From assembly GCF_000252125.1 (NCBI RefSeq), contig NZ_AHKF01000019.1, positions 1 through 64,000 of the forward strand: a stretch of DNA of 64,000 bases. Direction: 5' to 3'. Each line of letters opens with the position of its first letter. Position 1 is the first letter of the stretch. The DNA comes from Flavobacterium frigoris PS1. GTDB lineage: Bacteria > Bacteroidota > Bacteroidia > Flavobacteriales > Flavobacteriaceae. Positions 15,980 through 24,478 of this stretch are shown piece by piece. Both the position numbers and the translations under genes were made by a program. The notes beneath the pieces are model-generated. The model was not told the DNA's origin. It searched no databases and saw only the letters and a list, made by a program, of their open reading frames with translations.

Positions 15980-15987
15980 CAAATGTA
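15980..15987 (-). promoter_or_regulatory. -7 promoter element for the cytochrome b gene (TACATTTG)
   Basis: Exact TAnnTTTG match on the minus strand, leaving a leader of about 47 bases. Confidence 0.5.
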
Positions 15988-16138
15988 CGATGTTTATTGT
16001 GTATTTTCACGCGCTAGCCCAGATAGAATAGATGGTCTCATGTTGTTTTTATTTAAAATAAATTAGATTTGGTTTAATTGCTAGAAACTGCTGCTAAAAA
16101 TAAATTTACTTTAAATACTTTTATAAAATATAAATAAT

Positions 16139-16146
16139 TATTTTTG
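16139..16146 (+). promoter_or_regulatory. -7 promoter element for the oxoamine synthase gene (TATTTTTG)
   Basis: Exact TAnnTTTG match 38 bases before the ATG at 16184, in the divergent spacer. Confidence 0.55.
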
Positions 16147-16183
16147 CAGCTTCTTAAAATTAAAATTATTACTTAAATATATT

Positions 16184-17446
16184 ATGGTAAAAGATTTATT
16201 CGAAAGAATTCAAAACAATAAAGGGCCATTAGGAAAATGGGCTTCGCAAGCTGAAGGTTACTTTGTTTTTCCTAAATTAGAAGGTGAGTTAGGTCCTAGA
16301 ATGCAGTTTGGTGGTAAGAATATTTTGAACTGGAGTCTAAATGACTATTTAGGTTTGGCAAATCACCCTGAGGTGAGGCAAGCGGATTCTGATGCAGCAA
16401 TTCAATTTGGTGCAGCATATCCTATGGGAGCGAGAATGATGAGTGGTCACACTAAATACCATGAGCAATTAGAACAGGAATTGGCTGCTTTTGTAATGAA
16501 AGAATCGGCTTATTTATTGAATTTTGGTTACCAAGGAATTATGTCAACAATTGACGCTTTGGTTGGTAGAAATGATGTTATTGTTTATGATGTAGATGCA
16601 CATGCCTGTATCATTGATGGTGTTCGTTTGCATAGTGGAAAACGTTTTACATACAAGCATAATGACTTAGAAAGTATGGAAAAAAACCTGCAACGTGCTA
16701 CAAAAATAGCTACTGAAACAGGTGGAGGGATCTTGTTTATTACCGAAGGAGTTTTTGGTATGCGCGGACAACAAGGTAAATTGAAAGAGATTGTTGCTAT
16801 GAAGCAAAAATACAACTTTCGTTTACTTGTAGATGATGCACACGGTTTTGGAACTCTTGGTAAAACAGGAGCTGGAGCAGGTGAGGAGCAAGGTATACAA
16901 GATGATATTGATGTTTATTTCTCTACGTTTGCAAAATCAATGGCTAACATTGGTGCATTTGTAGCAGCAGACAAAGAAATTATTGATTATTTGAAATACA
17001 ATTTGCGTTCGCAAATGTTCGCTAAGGCATTGCCAATGATCCAAACAATAGGTTCATTGAAGCGTTTAGAATTGTTACGTAATCATCCAGAATTAAAAGA
17101 GAAACTTTGGGATAATGTAAATGCATTACAAACAGGATTACGTTCAAGAAATTTCAATATTGGAGATACAAATACATGTATTACACCAGTATATCTTGAA
17201 GGAAGTGTACCTGAAGCAATGGTTATGGTGAATGACTTGAGAGAGAACTACGGTATTTTCCTTTCAATTGTTATTTATCCAGTGATTCCAAAAGGGATTA
17301 TCTTGTTAAGAATGATACCTACGGCTTCTCATACATTATCAGATATTGATGAAACACTTGTAGCATTTGAAGCAATACGTGAAAAATTAGAAAACGGTAC
17401 TTATAAAGAAATTGCCTCAAGAACAAAAGTAGATTTAGACGCTTAA
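16184..17446 (+). CDS. Alpha-oxoamine synthase: serine palmitoyltransferase or cysteate acyltransferase type
   Basis: 420-residue PLP enzyme that condenses an acyl thioester with an amino acid, with loss of CO2. Visible motifs are the SLNDYLGLANHP start, DAHACIIDG, LLVDDAHGFGTLG, and the Schiff-base lysine K251 in STFAKSMAN. It is longer at the N-terminus than KBL or BioF, and no biotin or threonine genes are nearby. In Bacteroidota this branch makes 3-ketosphinganine from serine, or the capnine precursor from cysteate; Flavobacterium is known for the latter (sulfonolipids linked to gliding). Which of the two cannot be decided by eye. A GNAT-like protein that could act on the same pathway lies 0.7 kb away. 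Own promoter and terminator. Confidence 0.85.
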   Translation: MVKDLFERIQNNKGPLGKWASQAEGYFVFPKLEGELGPRMQFGGKNILNWSLNDYLGLANHPEVRQADSDAAIQFGAAYPMGARMMSGHTKYHEQLEQELAAFVMKESAYLLNFGYQGIMSTIDALVGRNDVIVYDVDAHACIIDGVRLHSGKRFTYKHNDLESMEKNLQRATKIATETGGGILFITEGVFGMRGQQGKLKEIVAMKQKYNFRLLVDDAHGFGTLGKTGAGAGEEQGIQDDIDVYFSTFAKSMANIGAFVAADKEIIDYLKYNLRSQMFAKALPMIQTIGSLKRLELLRNHPELKEKLWDNVNALQTGLRSRNFNIGDTNTCITPVYLEGSVPEAMVMVNDLRENYGIFLSIVIYPVIPKGIILLRMIPTASHTLSDIDETLVAFEAIREKLENGTYKEIASRTKVDLDA

Positions 17447-17488
17447 TTCTATAAATTCATAAATTCTCCATGTGGGAATTACATAACA

Positions 17489-17519
17489 AAATCCATTCAT
17501 TGTATGAATGGATTTTTTT
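17489..17519 (+). terminator. Terminator of the oxoamine synthase gene
   Basis: 10-bp stem (17491-17500 / 17504-17513), extended by A-T pairs, loop TGT, then T-rich tail. Confidence 0.9.
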
Positions 17520-17566
17520 GTTTTTAGGTAACTTTACCAATGTATTAACCATAACCATAAACAATT

Positions 17567-18043
17567 ATGAAAAATGTAAATTTATTTTCAGCTGTTATAT
17601 TAATAGCTATATTAAGCTCTTGCATCAATAATAAAAAAGAAGTGGAGGGTGTGCCTAAATTACAAGTTGAAGCACCGCTGGAAACAAAGGTTAAAGAATG
17701 CTACCGGGCCATAATTGAAAAAGATACTATCACGTTAACTGTTGATGTAAATAATATAAACCAATTTGAGGGGCAGTTAAATTATTCTTACTATCAAAAA
17801 GACAAAAGCTTTGGAACCCTTTTGGGGAATGTTAAAGGCGATACTATTTTTGCGGATTACACATTTCAGTCCGAAGGAAAAACATCAATAAGGGAATTGG
17901 TTTTTCTAAAGAAAGATGTGAATACTTATGTGGAAGGTTATGGCGAGGTTATAGAAACGAATGGAAAAATGGTACTGAAAGATAAAAGTAAAATCAAATT
18001 TGACGGAAATATAATTTACAAGAAAATTGATTGTAAAGAGTAA
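17567..18043 (+). CDS. Small lipoprotein of unknown function
   Basis: 158 residues. A signal peptide with lipobox LSSC puts the lipidated cysteine near residue 19. The rest is polar and strand-rich (VNNINQFEGQLNYSYYQKDKSFG..), and it resembles small Bacteroidota lipoproteins whose beta-sandwich reports on metabolite or ion dose; I cannot assign a family. It has terminators on both sides, so it is transcribed alone. Confidence 0.75.
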   Translation: MKNVNLFSAVILIAILSSCINNKKEVEGVPKLQVEAPLETKVKECYRAIIEKDTITLTVDVNNINQFEGQLNYSYYQKDKSFGTLLGNVKGDTIFADYTFQSEGKTSIRELVFLKKDVNTYVEGYGEVIETNGKMVLKDKSKIKFDGNIIYKKIDCKE

Positions 18044-18065
18044 CGTCAATAAATACAAAACAGAA

Positions 18066-18097
18066 AAATCCATTAGCATAAACTAATGGATTTTTTT
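18066..18097 (+). terminator. Terminator of the lipoprotein gene
   Basis: 11-bp stem (18066-18076 / 18083-18093) with a T tail. The stem shares AAATCCATT with the terminator at 17489. The convergent gene ends at 18127. Confidence 0.88.
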
Positions 18098-18126
18098 GTT
18101 TGTAAGAATTTTAAAAAAACGGTATT

Positions 18127-19245
18127 TTAAAGTTCTTTTCTAAAAGTCTTTCTTCTGCAGTGTACTTCAGGTTTAAAGTGTTTCCACAAATTATGAACGG
18201 CAATATTATCAGCTAGTTCAGGCGTTCTAAAACAGTTAATAACTCCTTTTTCAGTGAATGTGTTGTAGTATTCATTAAAAATGATTGCGGTAACCGCTTT
18301 GTTTTGAAAATCAGGATGTACACCAATGAGGTAGAAAATCATATCCTTACTTTGGTTCTTTGCTTTCAACAAATGAATAAAGCCAAAAGGGAATAATTTT
18401 CCTTTTGCTTTTTGTAATGCTTTGGAAAAAGATGGCATAACGATGCTAAAAGCAACGATGTTATGGTCTTTATCCTCCACAAATTTGATGTATTCCGGAT
18501 TGATTAAGCTAATATATTTTTTCTTAAAATATTCTTTTTGAGTATCTGATATGGCAACAAAAGAAGATAGGGATGCATAAGACGCATTAAATAAATCAAA
18601 CATTTTATCTACATGTGGCATGACCTCTTTAGTAGTCTTGAAATTAAGCGGACTTAACTGGTATCTTCTCTTTACTAAATCATTGGCTTTTTCGAAAAAT
18701 TCTGGCTTTACATTTTCAAAAGGAAATTTACTTTCTATGTATTCTTTTTCAGTAACGTAATCCAATTGCTCAAAATGTTTGGCGTAATAAGGGTGATTGT
18801 ACCAGGTAATCATAGTTCCCAATTGATCGAAGCCCTCAGTAAGAACTCCTACTTTATCTAGATTAGAAAATCCCATCGGACCTTCAACGTGTTCTAAATT
18901 GTTTTTTCGGCCTAATTCATACACTTTTTCAAGTAATGCTTTGGTAACCTCAATGTCATCAATTACGTCAAACCAGCCAAAACGTACTTTCTTTTTTTGT
19001 TGATTGTTTACTTCGCTCCAGTTGATGATAGCAGCAATTCTTCCCACGATATCTTTGCCTTTGTAGGCAATGTAAAAATAAGCTTCGGCATTTTCGAATG
19101 CAGGATTTTTTGTTTTATCAAAGGATTCTAGTTCGTCTGCAATGATTGGTGGTACCCAGAATTCGTTGTCTTTGTAGAGATAAAAAGGGAATTTTATGTA
19201 ATCAGTTAATTCGCTTTTAGTAGTAGCTTCTTTAATTGTAATCAT
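18127..19245 (-). CDS. GNAT-like acyltransferase-family protein, 372 residues
   Basis: The N-terminal block (FPFYLYKDNEFWVPP, NPAFENAEAYFYIAYKGKDIVGRIAAI) is the hallmark of a GNAT-related family that from memory includes the bacterial ceramide synthase of Caulobacter. A second GNAT-like half is near residues 240-340 (FSIVMPSFSKALQ, FYLIGVHPDFQNKAV). Homologues in Bacteroidota often carry unhelpful names. Position near the oxoamine synthase suggests N-acylation of a sphingoid base or capnine, but this is inference. It runs in an operon behind the outer-membrane barrel gene (9-base gap). Confidence 0.75.
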   Translation of the reverse strand: MITIKEATTKSELTDYIKFPFYLYKDNEFWVPPIIADELESFDKTKNPAFENAEAYFYIAYKGKDIVGRIAAIINWSEVNNQQKKKVRFGWFDVIDDIEVTKALLEKVYELGRKNNLEHVEGPMGFSNLDKVGVLTEGFDQLGTMITWYNHPYYAKHFEQLDYVTEKEYIESKFPFENVKPEFFEKANDLVKRRYQLSPLNFKTTKEVMPHVDKMFDLFNASYASLSSFVAISDTQKEYFKKKYISLINPEYIKFVEDKDHNIVAFSIVMPSFSKALQKAKGKLFPFGFIHLLKAKNQSKDMIFYLIGVHPDFQNKAVTAIIFNEYYNTFTEKGVINCFRTPELADNIAVHNLWKHFKPEVHCRRKTFRKEL

Positions 19246-19254
19246 TGTGGAATT

Positions 19255-20220
19255 TTATAGTGTATTTTCTAACGCTTCTTTGCGTTTTTTATTTTTCTTT
19301 TCTGCCTTTTTTTGAGACTTTGATTTTTTGTTGCCTGTATTGTCAAGACTCATTCTCACTTCTTTATAATTAGCATCATAACGCCAAGAGAAACCAACTC
19401 CACCATAAAGAACTGTTGGAGTATCCTTAAAATTGGTGCTTATAGATGCGTCAATTTGCATGTCGTTATTTAATAAATAAGCGGCACCACCACGAACAAT
19501 AGCATCGCTGTAAAAATCACTTTTAAACCCCTGGTTCTCTACAAATCCAGACCATTTGTCTGAAAAGCCCTTTGTTAAAGTTAATACGTAACCGTAACTT
19601 GGATAATCAGTTGTAACATAATCAGCAATAATATTAGTTACAAATACCCAGCTACCGTCGCCCAAATGGTTTTGTGTGATTAACATGATTTTTGGTGAGA
19701 TATCAGCATACGGAGAGAAAGAGTACGGATTGTCTGCCATTGTAAAATTAGCACCCGCAAATACAGAAACGGCAGGGATTAATTGGTGCCAATTGAAAGC
19801 TTGATTTGCTTTCCAACTATAAATGTTTACTTTTTTTTCATAATTTTTAAAAGGGTCGTAGATCAAATATTTAGCTCCCAAAACGGTCTGCTTTAGTGCT
19901 GATTTCTTAATGCTGCTGTAGGGTGTGGTGAAATCTTCGTTTTGATATTGGATATCAGCTATTAATTCCAGTTTTTCCATAAACAATCCCCATCGTAGGG
20001 TAAAGTCTAATCCGTAACCACTAGCATCATATTCTAATAGTCTGTGATTTTCTTTGATTCCGTAAATACCTGTTTCCACTTGAATCACATTTTTTCCCAC
20101 TGCAAATGCGGACATCGTTTCTCCGGGTCTATTCGAGTTAATTTGATCTGTATGTTGCCCGTAATGAACGCTCGGCAGAATAATTAGGGCAAAAAGAAAG
20201 ACGATTTTAAGTTTTGACAT
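19255..20220 (-). CDS. Outer-membrane beta-barrel protein, phenol-degradation MetA/transporter-like
   Basis: 321 residues. A signal peptide (~1-21) is followed by DQINSNRPGETMSAFAVGKNVIQVETG, the typical opening of transporter-like barrels annotated as Phenol_MetA_deg. Alternating strand pattern continues to about 290. The C-terminal ~30 residues are a strongly basic tail (KKSKSQKKAEKKNKKR), unusual after a barrel. Substrate unknown. First gene of a two-gene unit with the GNAT-like protein; a -7 element sits 36 bases upstream. Confidence 0.8.
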   Translation of the reverse strand: MSKLKIVFLFALIILPSVHYGQHTDQINSNRPGETMSAFAVGKNVIQVETGIYGIKENHRLLEYDASGYGLDFTLRWGLFMEKLELIADIQYQNEDFTTPYSSIKKSALKQTVLGAKYLIYDPFKNYEKKVNIYSWKANQAFNWHQLIPAVSVFAGANFTMADNPYSFSPYADISPKIMLITQNHLGDGSWVFVTNIIADYVTTDYPSYGYVLTLTKGFSDKWSGFVENQGFKSDFYSDAIVRGGAAYLLNNDMQIDASISTNFKDTPTVLYGGVGFSWRYDANYKEVRMSLDNTGNKKSKSQKKAEKKNKKRKEALENTL

Positions 20221-20255
20221 ATTATTTTTTTGAGTTTAAAAGTAATAACGCTTTT

Positions 20256-20263
20256 CAAATGTA
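20256..20263 (-). promoter_or_regulatory. -7 promoter element for the barrel/GNAT unit (TACATTTG)
   Basis: Exact TAnnTTTG match on the minus strand in the divergent spacer. Confidence 0.55.
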
Positions 20264-20318
20264 CTATAATTTATTATTTATTTAAGAATGATAGTTTAAT
20301 TTTGACCGCAGGATTTAT

Positions 20319-20326
20319 TAATTTTG
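20319..20326 (+). promoter_or_regulatory. -7 promoter element for the DUF4834 gene (TAATTTTG)
   Basis: Exact TAnnTTTG match 18 bases before the ATG at 20344. A second identical element lies at 20297-20304, and either or both may be used. Confidence 0.5.
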
Positions 20327-20343
20327 AAAAAAATTATTAAATT

Positions 20344-20625
20344 ATGCAAACTGCCTCTTTTACGGGTTTTATAAGAATAGTATTTTATATACTTGCTTTC
20401 TATTATATTTTTAAGTTTTTGGCTAAATTGTTTTTGCCATTAATAGTTAAAAAAGTAGTTCAAAAAGCAGGGGAAAATTTTCAGCAACAGCAACAACGTT
20501 CGCAAGGTTCCTCTTGGGACAATACGCAAGCGAAAGATGAAGTGATTTACGATACAAAAAACAATAAAAATCCTCGAGAAACTAAAAAAGTAGGAGAATA
20601 TGTTGATTACGAAGAAATAGATTAG
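20344..20625 (+). CDS. DUF4834 family protein
   Basis: 93 residues. One hydrophobic helix (~10-36: IRIVFYILAFYYIFKFLAKLFLPLIV) is followed by a short amphipathic stretch, a Gln-rich linker (FQQQQQ) and an acidic end (VGEYVDYEEID). This is the pattern of DUF4834, small membrane proteins found upstream of YfhO-type genes in flavobacteria. Co-directional with the YfhO gene, 48 bases ahead. Function unknown. Confidence 0.85.
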   Translation: MQTASFTGFIRIVFYILAFYYIFKFLAKLFLPLIVKKVVQKAGENFQQQQQRSQGSSWDNTQAKDEVIYDTKNNKNPRETKKVGEYVDYEEID

Positions 20626-20673
20626 ATTTGTCGAAGTTTACAGTCTTATATTCAAAAAAAAACTCTCGAAAAA

Positions 20674-23094
20674 TTGAAAATAATAAATAAGTTTTACCCG
20701 CACGCGCTTGCCATTTTTGGTTTTGTATTCATTTCCCTCCTTTATTTTTATCCTGTTTTGCAGGGCAAACAGATCTTTCAATCTGATATTGCTCAGTATA
20801 CTGGTATGGCTAAAGAGCAAAACGACTTTAGAGCTTCGGAGCATGTAGAGCCTTATTGGACCAACTCAGCATTTGGAGGAATGCCAACCTACCAGTTGGG
20901 TGCTAAATATCCACACGATTATATAGGTGCTATTGATGATGCATTACGATTTTTACCGCGTCCGGCAGATTATTTATTTTTGTACTTCTTAGGGTTTTAT
21001 GGTTTGCTACTGGTGTTGAAAGTGGACCCACTAAAAGCATTTTTTGGTGCTTTGGCCTTTGGTTTTTCGACATATTTGATAATTATACTGGGTGTTGGGC
21101 ATAATGCCAAGGCGCATGCCATTGCTTATATGCCTCTTGTTATTGCTGGTTTTATATTGGTTTTTAGGAGAAAATACGTTCTCGGGGGATTACTGACGAT
21201 GTTTGCTACGGCCTTGGAAATTAATGCCAACCACTTTCAAATGACCTATTATTTATTGATATTTTTATTGATACTTTCGGGTTATTTTATTTATCAAGAC
21301 ATAAAAAAGAAAGATCATAAATCACTTTTAAGAGCTTTTGGAGTATTAGCTATCGCAGGGATTTTAGCGATTGGTGCCAATGCTACAAATCTTTTGGCGA
21401 CGGCAGAATATGCCAGCTTTAGTACCAGGGGAAAAAGTGAATTGAGTTACAATCCAGATGGATCAAGTAATACTAACTCTACTGCGATGAGTCGTGAGTA
21501 CATTACGGAATACAGTTACGGTGTGGCAGAAAGTCTTAACTTGATTGCTCCTAGACTTTTTGGAGGGTCAAATCATGAAGCAGTAGGAACAGACAGTAAG
21601 ATGTATGAGTTCATGATTGGAAAAGGCGTGCCAGCAGATCAAGCCAGTGACTTTGTTAGCGGAATGCCTACTTATTGGGGAGATCAGCCTATTGTGGCTG
21701 CGCCAGCTTATATTGGCGTTGTGGTTTTCTTTTTGGCAATTTTAGCCCTGTTTATTGATGATCGAAAAATTAAATATGTTTTTCTTTCAGGAGCCATCAC
21801 GGCACTATTACTGTCATGGGGTAAAAACTTTCCTATACTGACAGACTTTTTTATCGATTACATTCCGATGTATAATAAATTTAGAGCTGTTTCATCCATA
21901 CAAGTGATACTAGAATTGTGTTTCCCTGTTTTAGCTGTTATGGGATTACAATCTTTTTTCAAATTGGAGAAAGAACTGCAGTGGAAAGCGCTCAAAAAAG
22001 CTGGATCTGTAGCACTAGGGCTTATTGTGGTTTTATTCTTAAGCAAAGGCTTGTTCAGTTTCTCAGGTGTTAATGACGGGTATTATTTAGATAGTTATGG
22101 GCCTGAATTCGTTGAGGCATTGAAAGGCGACAGAATGAGCTTGTATAGCGCTGATTTATTGCGTTCTGGATTTTTTATTCTGCTGGTGTCTGGGGTATTA
22201 TGGTTGTTTATAAAAAGTAGAATTGCCCAAAATACCGCTATTATTCTTGTAGGTTTATACATGGTTGCCGATTTATTCTTTGTCGATAAAAATTATGTTT
22301 CAGCTAAGGATTTTGTAAGTGGTAGGGAAATAGAAGTTCCTTTTCAGGAAACGCCTTCGGATATGGAGATTCTTAAGGATACCTCAATTTACCGTGTTTT
22401 TGAAGTGAGTGGAAATTTCTCTAGTGCCAGAGCCTCGTACTTCCATAAATCGATTGGTGGTTATCATGCTGCGAAACCAAGAAGAGTGCAGCAACTATTC
22501 GATTATCAGATTTCTAAAAATAACATGGAGGTTTTAAATATGTTGAATGTTAAATACATCATTCAAACGGATAAAGAAGGGAAAGAATTTCCGACTCAAA
22601 ATCCGAATGCCAATGGAAATGCTTGGTTTGTTAATGACGTCAAATTGGTAAATAAAGCCAATGACGAAATGAAAATGTTGAATAAATTTGATACTAAAAA
22701 AGCGGCGATTTTTAATATTCACCTGTATGGAGATAAATTTAAAAACGCACGTTTAAAAAGAAACTTGGATACAACAGGAACGATAAAAATTCGAGAGTAT
22801 AAGCCAAATTACATTAAATATATTTCAAATAATCCAACTGAAGGTTTGGCAGTTTTCTCTGAAATCTATTACGAAAATGGATGGAATGCTTACATTGATG
22901 GTGTTAAAACCGAGCATTTTCCAGTAGATTATGTACTGAGAGCATTAATTATACCAGGTGGAGAACATACCGTTGAATTCAGATTTGAACCGCAAGTTAT
23001 AAAAACAGGAAGTATTATAACACTGATTAGTGTTGCGGGAATGTTGTTGCTTTTGGTTGGTGGAATTTATTATGAAAGAAAAAGAAGTTCATAG
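20674..23094 (+). CDS. YfhO family multi-spanning membrane protein
   Basis: 806 residues with about 12-14 membrane helices and a C-terminal extracytoplasmic domain (~555-770) before a last helix. It has the YfhO signatures DIAQYTGMAKEQ and AFGGMPTYQ in the first loop. YfhO proteins are GT-C-like enzymes; in Gram-positives they help glycosylate teichoic acids. Here the neighbours (glycosyltransferase, flippase) suggest surface glycan assembly. The start is TTG at 20674: the first in-frame ATG lies at residue 45, past the first membrane helix. Confidence 0.9.
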   Translation: MKIINKFYPHALAIFGFVFISLLYFYPVLQGKQIFQSDIAQYTGMAKEQNDFRASEHVEPYWTNSAFGGMPTYQLGAKYPHDYIGAIDDALRFLPRPADYLFLYFLGFYGLLLVLKVDPLKAFFGALAFGFSTYLIIILGVGHNAKAHAIAYMPLVIAGFILVFRRKYVLGGLLTMFATALEINANHFQMTYYLLIFLLILSGYFIYQDIKKKDHKSLLRAFGVLAIAGILAIGANATNLLATAEYASFSTRGKSELSYNPDGSSNTNSTAMSREYITEYSYGVAESLNLIAPRLFGGSNHEAVGTDSKMYEFMIGKGVPADQASDFVSGMPTYWGDQPIVAAPAYIGVVVFFLAILALFIDDRKIKYVFLSGAITALLLSWGKNFPILTDFFIDYIPMYNKFRAVSSIQVILELCFPVLAVMGLQSFFKLEKELQWKALKKAGSVALGLIVVLFLSKGLFSFSGVNDGYYLDSYGPEFVEALKGDRMSLYSADLLRSGFFILLVSGVLWLFIKSRIAQNTAIILVGLYMVADLFFVDKNYVSAKDFVSGREIEVPFQETPSDMEILKDTSIYRVFEVSGNFSSARASYFHKSIGGYHAAKPRRVQQLFDYQISKNNMEVLNMLNVKYIIQTDKEGKEFPTQNPNANGNAWFVNDVKLVNKANDEMKMLNKFDTKKAAIFNIHLYGDKFKNARLKRNLDTTGTIKIREYKPNYIKYISNNPTEGLAVFSEIYYENGWNAYIDGVKTEHFPVDYVLRALIIPGGEHTVEFRFEPQVIKTGSIITLISVAGMLLLLVGGIYYERKRSS

Positions 23095-23120
23095 TAGAGG
23101 CGCACTGCAGTGCTTCTCTA
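23095..23120. repeat. REP-like palindrome
   Basis: Core GCACTGCAGTGC (23102-23113) is a perfect 12-base palindrome, flanked by TAGAG and CTCTA arms that also pair. It fills half of the spacer between yfhO and the glycosyltransferase and resembles scattered extragenic palindromes of Bacteroidota. Confidence 0.6.
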
Positions 23121-23148
23121 AGCGCATCTCTAGCATAAAACATATAAT

Positions 23149-24441
23149 TTGAAACCTGAAACTAAAAAAGTCCTGATCATCACCTATTATTGGCCACCTG
23201 CTGGAGGCCCAGGCGTGCAGCGTTGGTTGAAATTCGTTAAATATTTACCTGATTTCGGAGTTCAGCCCATTGTTTATATTCCTGAAAATCCAACTTACCC
23301 AATTATTGATGATAATTTAGTAAAGGAAGTATCGGATAAGGTAATTATTTTAAAGCATAAAATTTTCGAACCCTATCAACTGGCTTCTTTTTTTTCGAAA
23401 AACAAAACAAGGAAGATAAGCTCGGGTATTATTCCAAACCAAAAAAAGCAATCTTTTTTAGATAAGCTGCTTCTGCTGATTCGCGGGAATCTATTTATTC
23501 CAGATGCACGTGTTTTTTGGGTAAAACCCTCAGTTCGTTTCTTGGAAAAGTATATTATCGAAAATAATATTGATACCATCGTCACATCAGGCCCACCCCA
23601 CAGTTTACACCTTATTGGACTTGAATTAAAACATAAACTAAGGATTAAATGGGTAGCTGATTTTAGAGATCCTTGGACAACAATAGGCTATCATAAATCT
23701 TTGAGGTTGTCAAACTATGCTGCTAAAAAGCATCTGTTTTTAGAACATAAAGTGCTAAATTCTGCTGATACTATTATTGTGACTAGTAAAACTACAAAAA
23801 CTGAATTTGAAGCGATAACGAGCAGGCCAATTGAGGTAATAACTAATGGTTACGACAATGAGGTTGTAGAGAAGCAAGTTTTGGACGTAAAGTTTAGTTT
23901 AGCGCACATAGGATCTTTCCTTTCCGATAGGAACCCCGGCATTTTATGGGAAAGTCTAGTGGAATTATTATCTGAAATTCTAGATTTTAAAAAGAACTTG
24001 GAAATTAAATTGATAGGTGCGGTGAGCCAAGAAGTTCTGGAGACCATTACGCAATATGGACTAGACCCTTATTTGAATAATCTGGGGTATGTTTCGCATG
24101 GAGAAGCAATTGCCCATCAAAAGAAATCGCAGCTTTTATTGTTGATTGAAATTAATTCTAAGGAAACACGAAGTATTATTCCAGGTAAATTGTTTGAATA
24201 TATGGTCTCTAATAGACCAATTATAGCTATCGGACCTAATGGTTCTGACTTTGCCGAAATAATTACTAATACTAATACAGGAGTGTTTTTTGATTATTCT
24301 GAGAAGGAGAAGCTTAAAAAAGTAATCTTGGATAGTTATAATCAATATTTGGATGGTAAACTTCAGTCGAATGGCGTAGGTTTGCAAAAATATTCAAGAA
24401 GAAGTTTAACAAAACAATTAGTTGAACTCCTTAATAAATAA
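23149..24441 (+). CDS. Glycosyltransferase, GT4-like (GT-B fold)
   Basis: 430 residues. The N-terminal Rossmann half opens with VLIITYYWPPAGGPGVQRWLKF, a classic GT4 opening with donor/acceptor loop. VADFRDPW marks the middle. The C-terminal nucleotide-sugar half has HIGSFLSDRNP, the acidic-loop region KLFEYMVSNRPIIA and a C-terminal helix. It transfers a sugar to a lipid-linked or surface glycan. The start is TTG at 23149, since no ATG occurs before the conserved N-terminal motif. It lies between yfhO and a flippase. Confidence 0.88.
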   Translation: MKPETKKVLIITYYWPPAGGPGVQRWLKFVKYLPDFGVQPIVYIPENPTYPIIDDNLVKEVSDKVIILKHKIFEPYQLASFFSKNKTRKISSGIIPNQKKQSFLDKLLLLIRGNLFIPDARVFWVKPSVRFLEKYIIENNIDTIVTSGPPHSLHLIGLELKHKLRIKWVADFRDPWTTIGYHKSLRLSNYAAKKHLFLEHKVLNSADTIIVTSKTTKTEFEAITSRPIEVITNGYDNEVVEKQVLDVKFSLAHIGSFLSDRNPGILWESLVELLSEILDFKKNLEIKLIGAVSQEVLETITQYGLDPYLNNLGYVSHGEAIAHQKKSQLLLLIEINSKETRSIIPGKLFEYMVSNRPIIAIGPNGSDFAEIITNTNTGVFFDYSEKEKLKKVILDSYNQYLDGKLQSNGVGLQKYSRRSLTKQLVELLNK

Positions 24442-24447
24442 TATAAA

Positions 24448-24470
24448 GAGATTGCTTCGTGCCTCGCAAT
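24448..24470. repeat. Degenerate dispersed repeat (ATTGC...GCAAT type)
   Basis: Matches the form GAGATTGCTTCGTGCCTCGCAAT, the reverse complement of a short palindromic element scattered in many bacterial genomes. Arms ATTGC/GCAAT at 24451-24455 and 24466-24470. It fills the spacer in front of the flippase start. Confidence 0.55.
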
Positions 24471-24478
24471 AATAAAGG

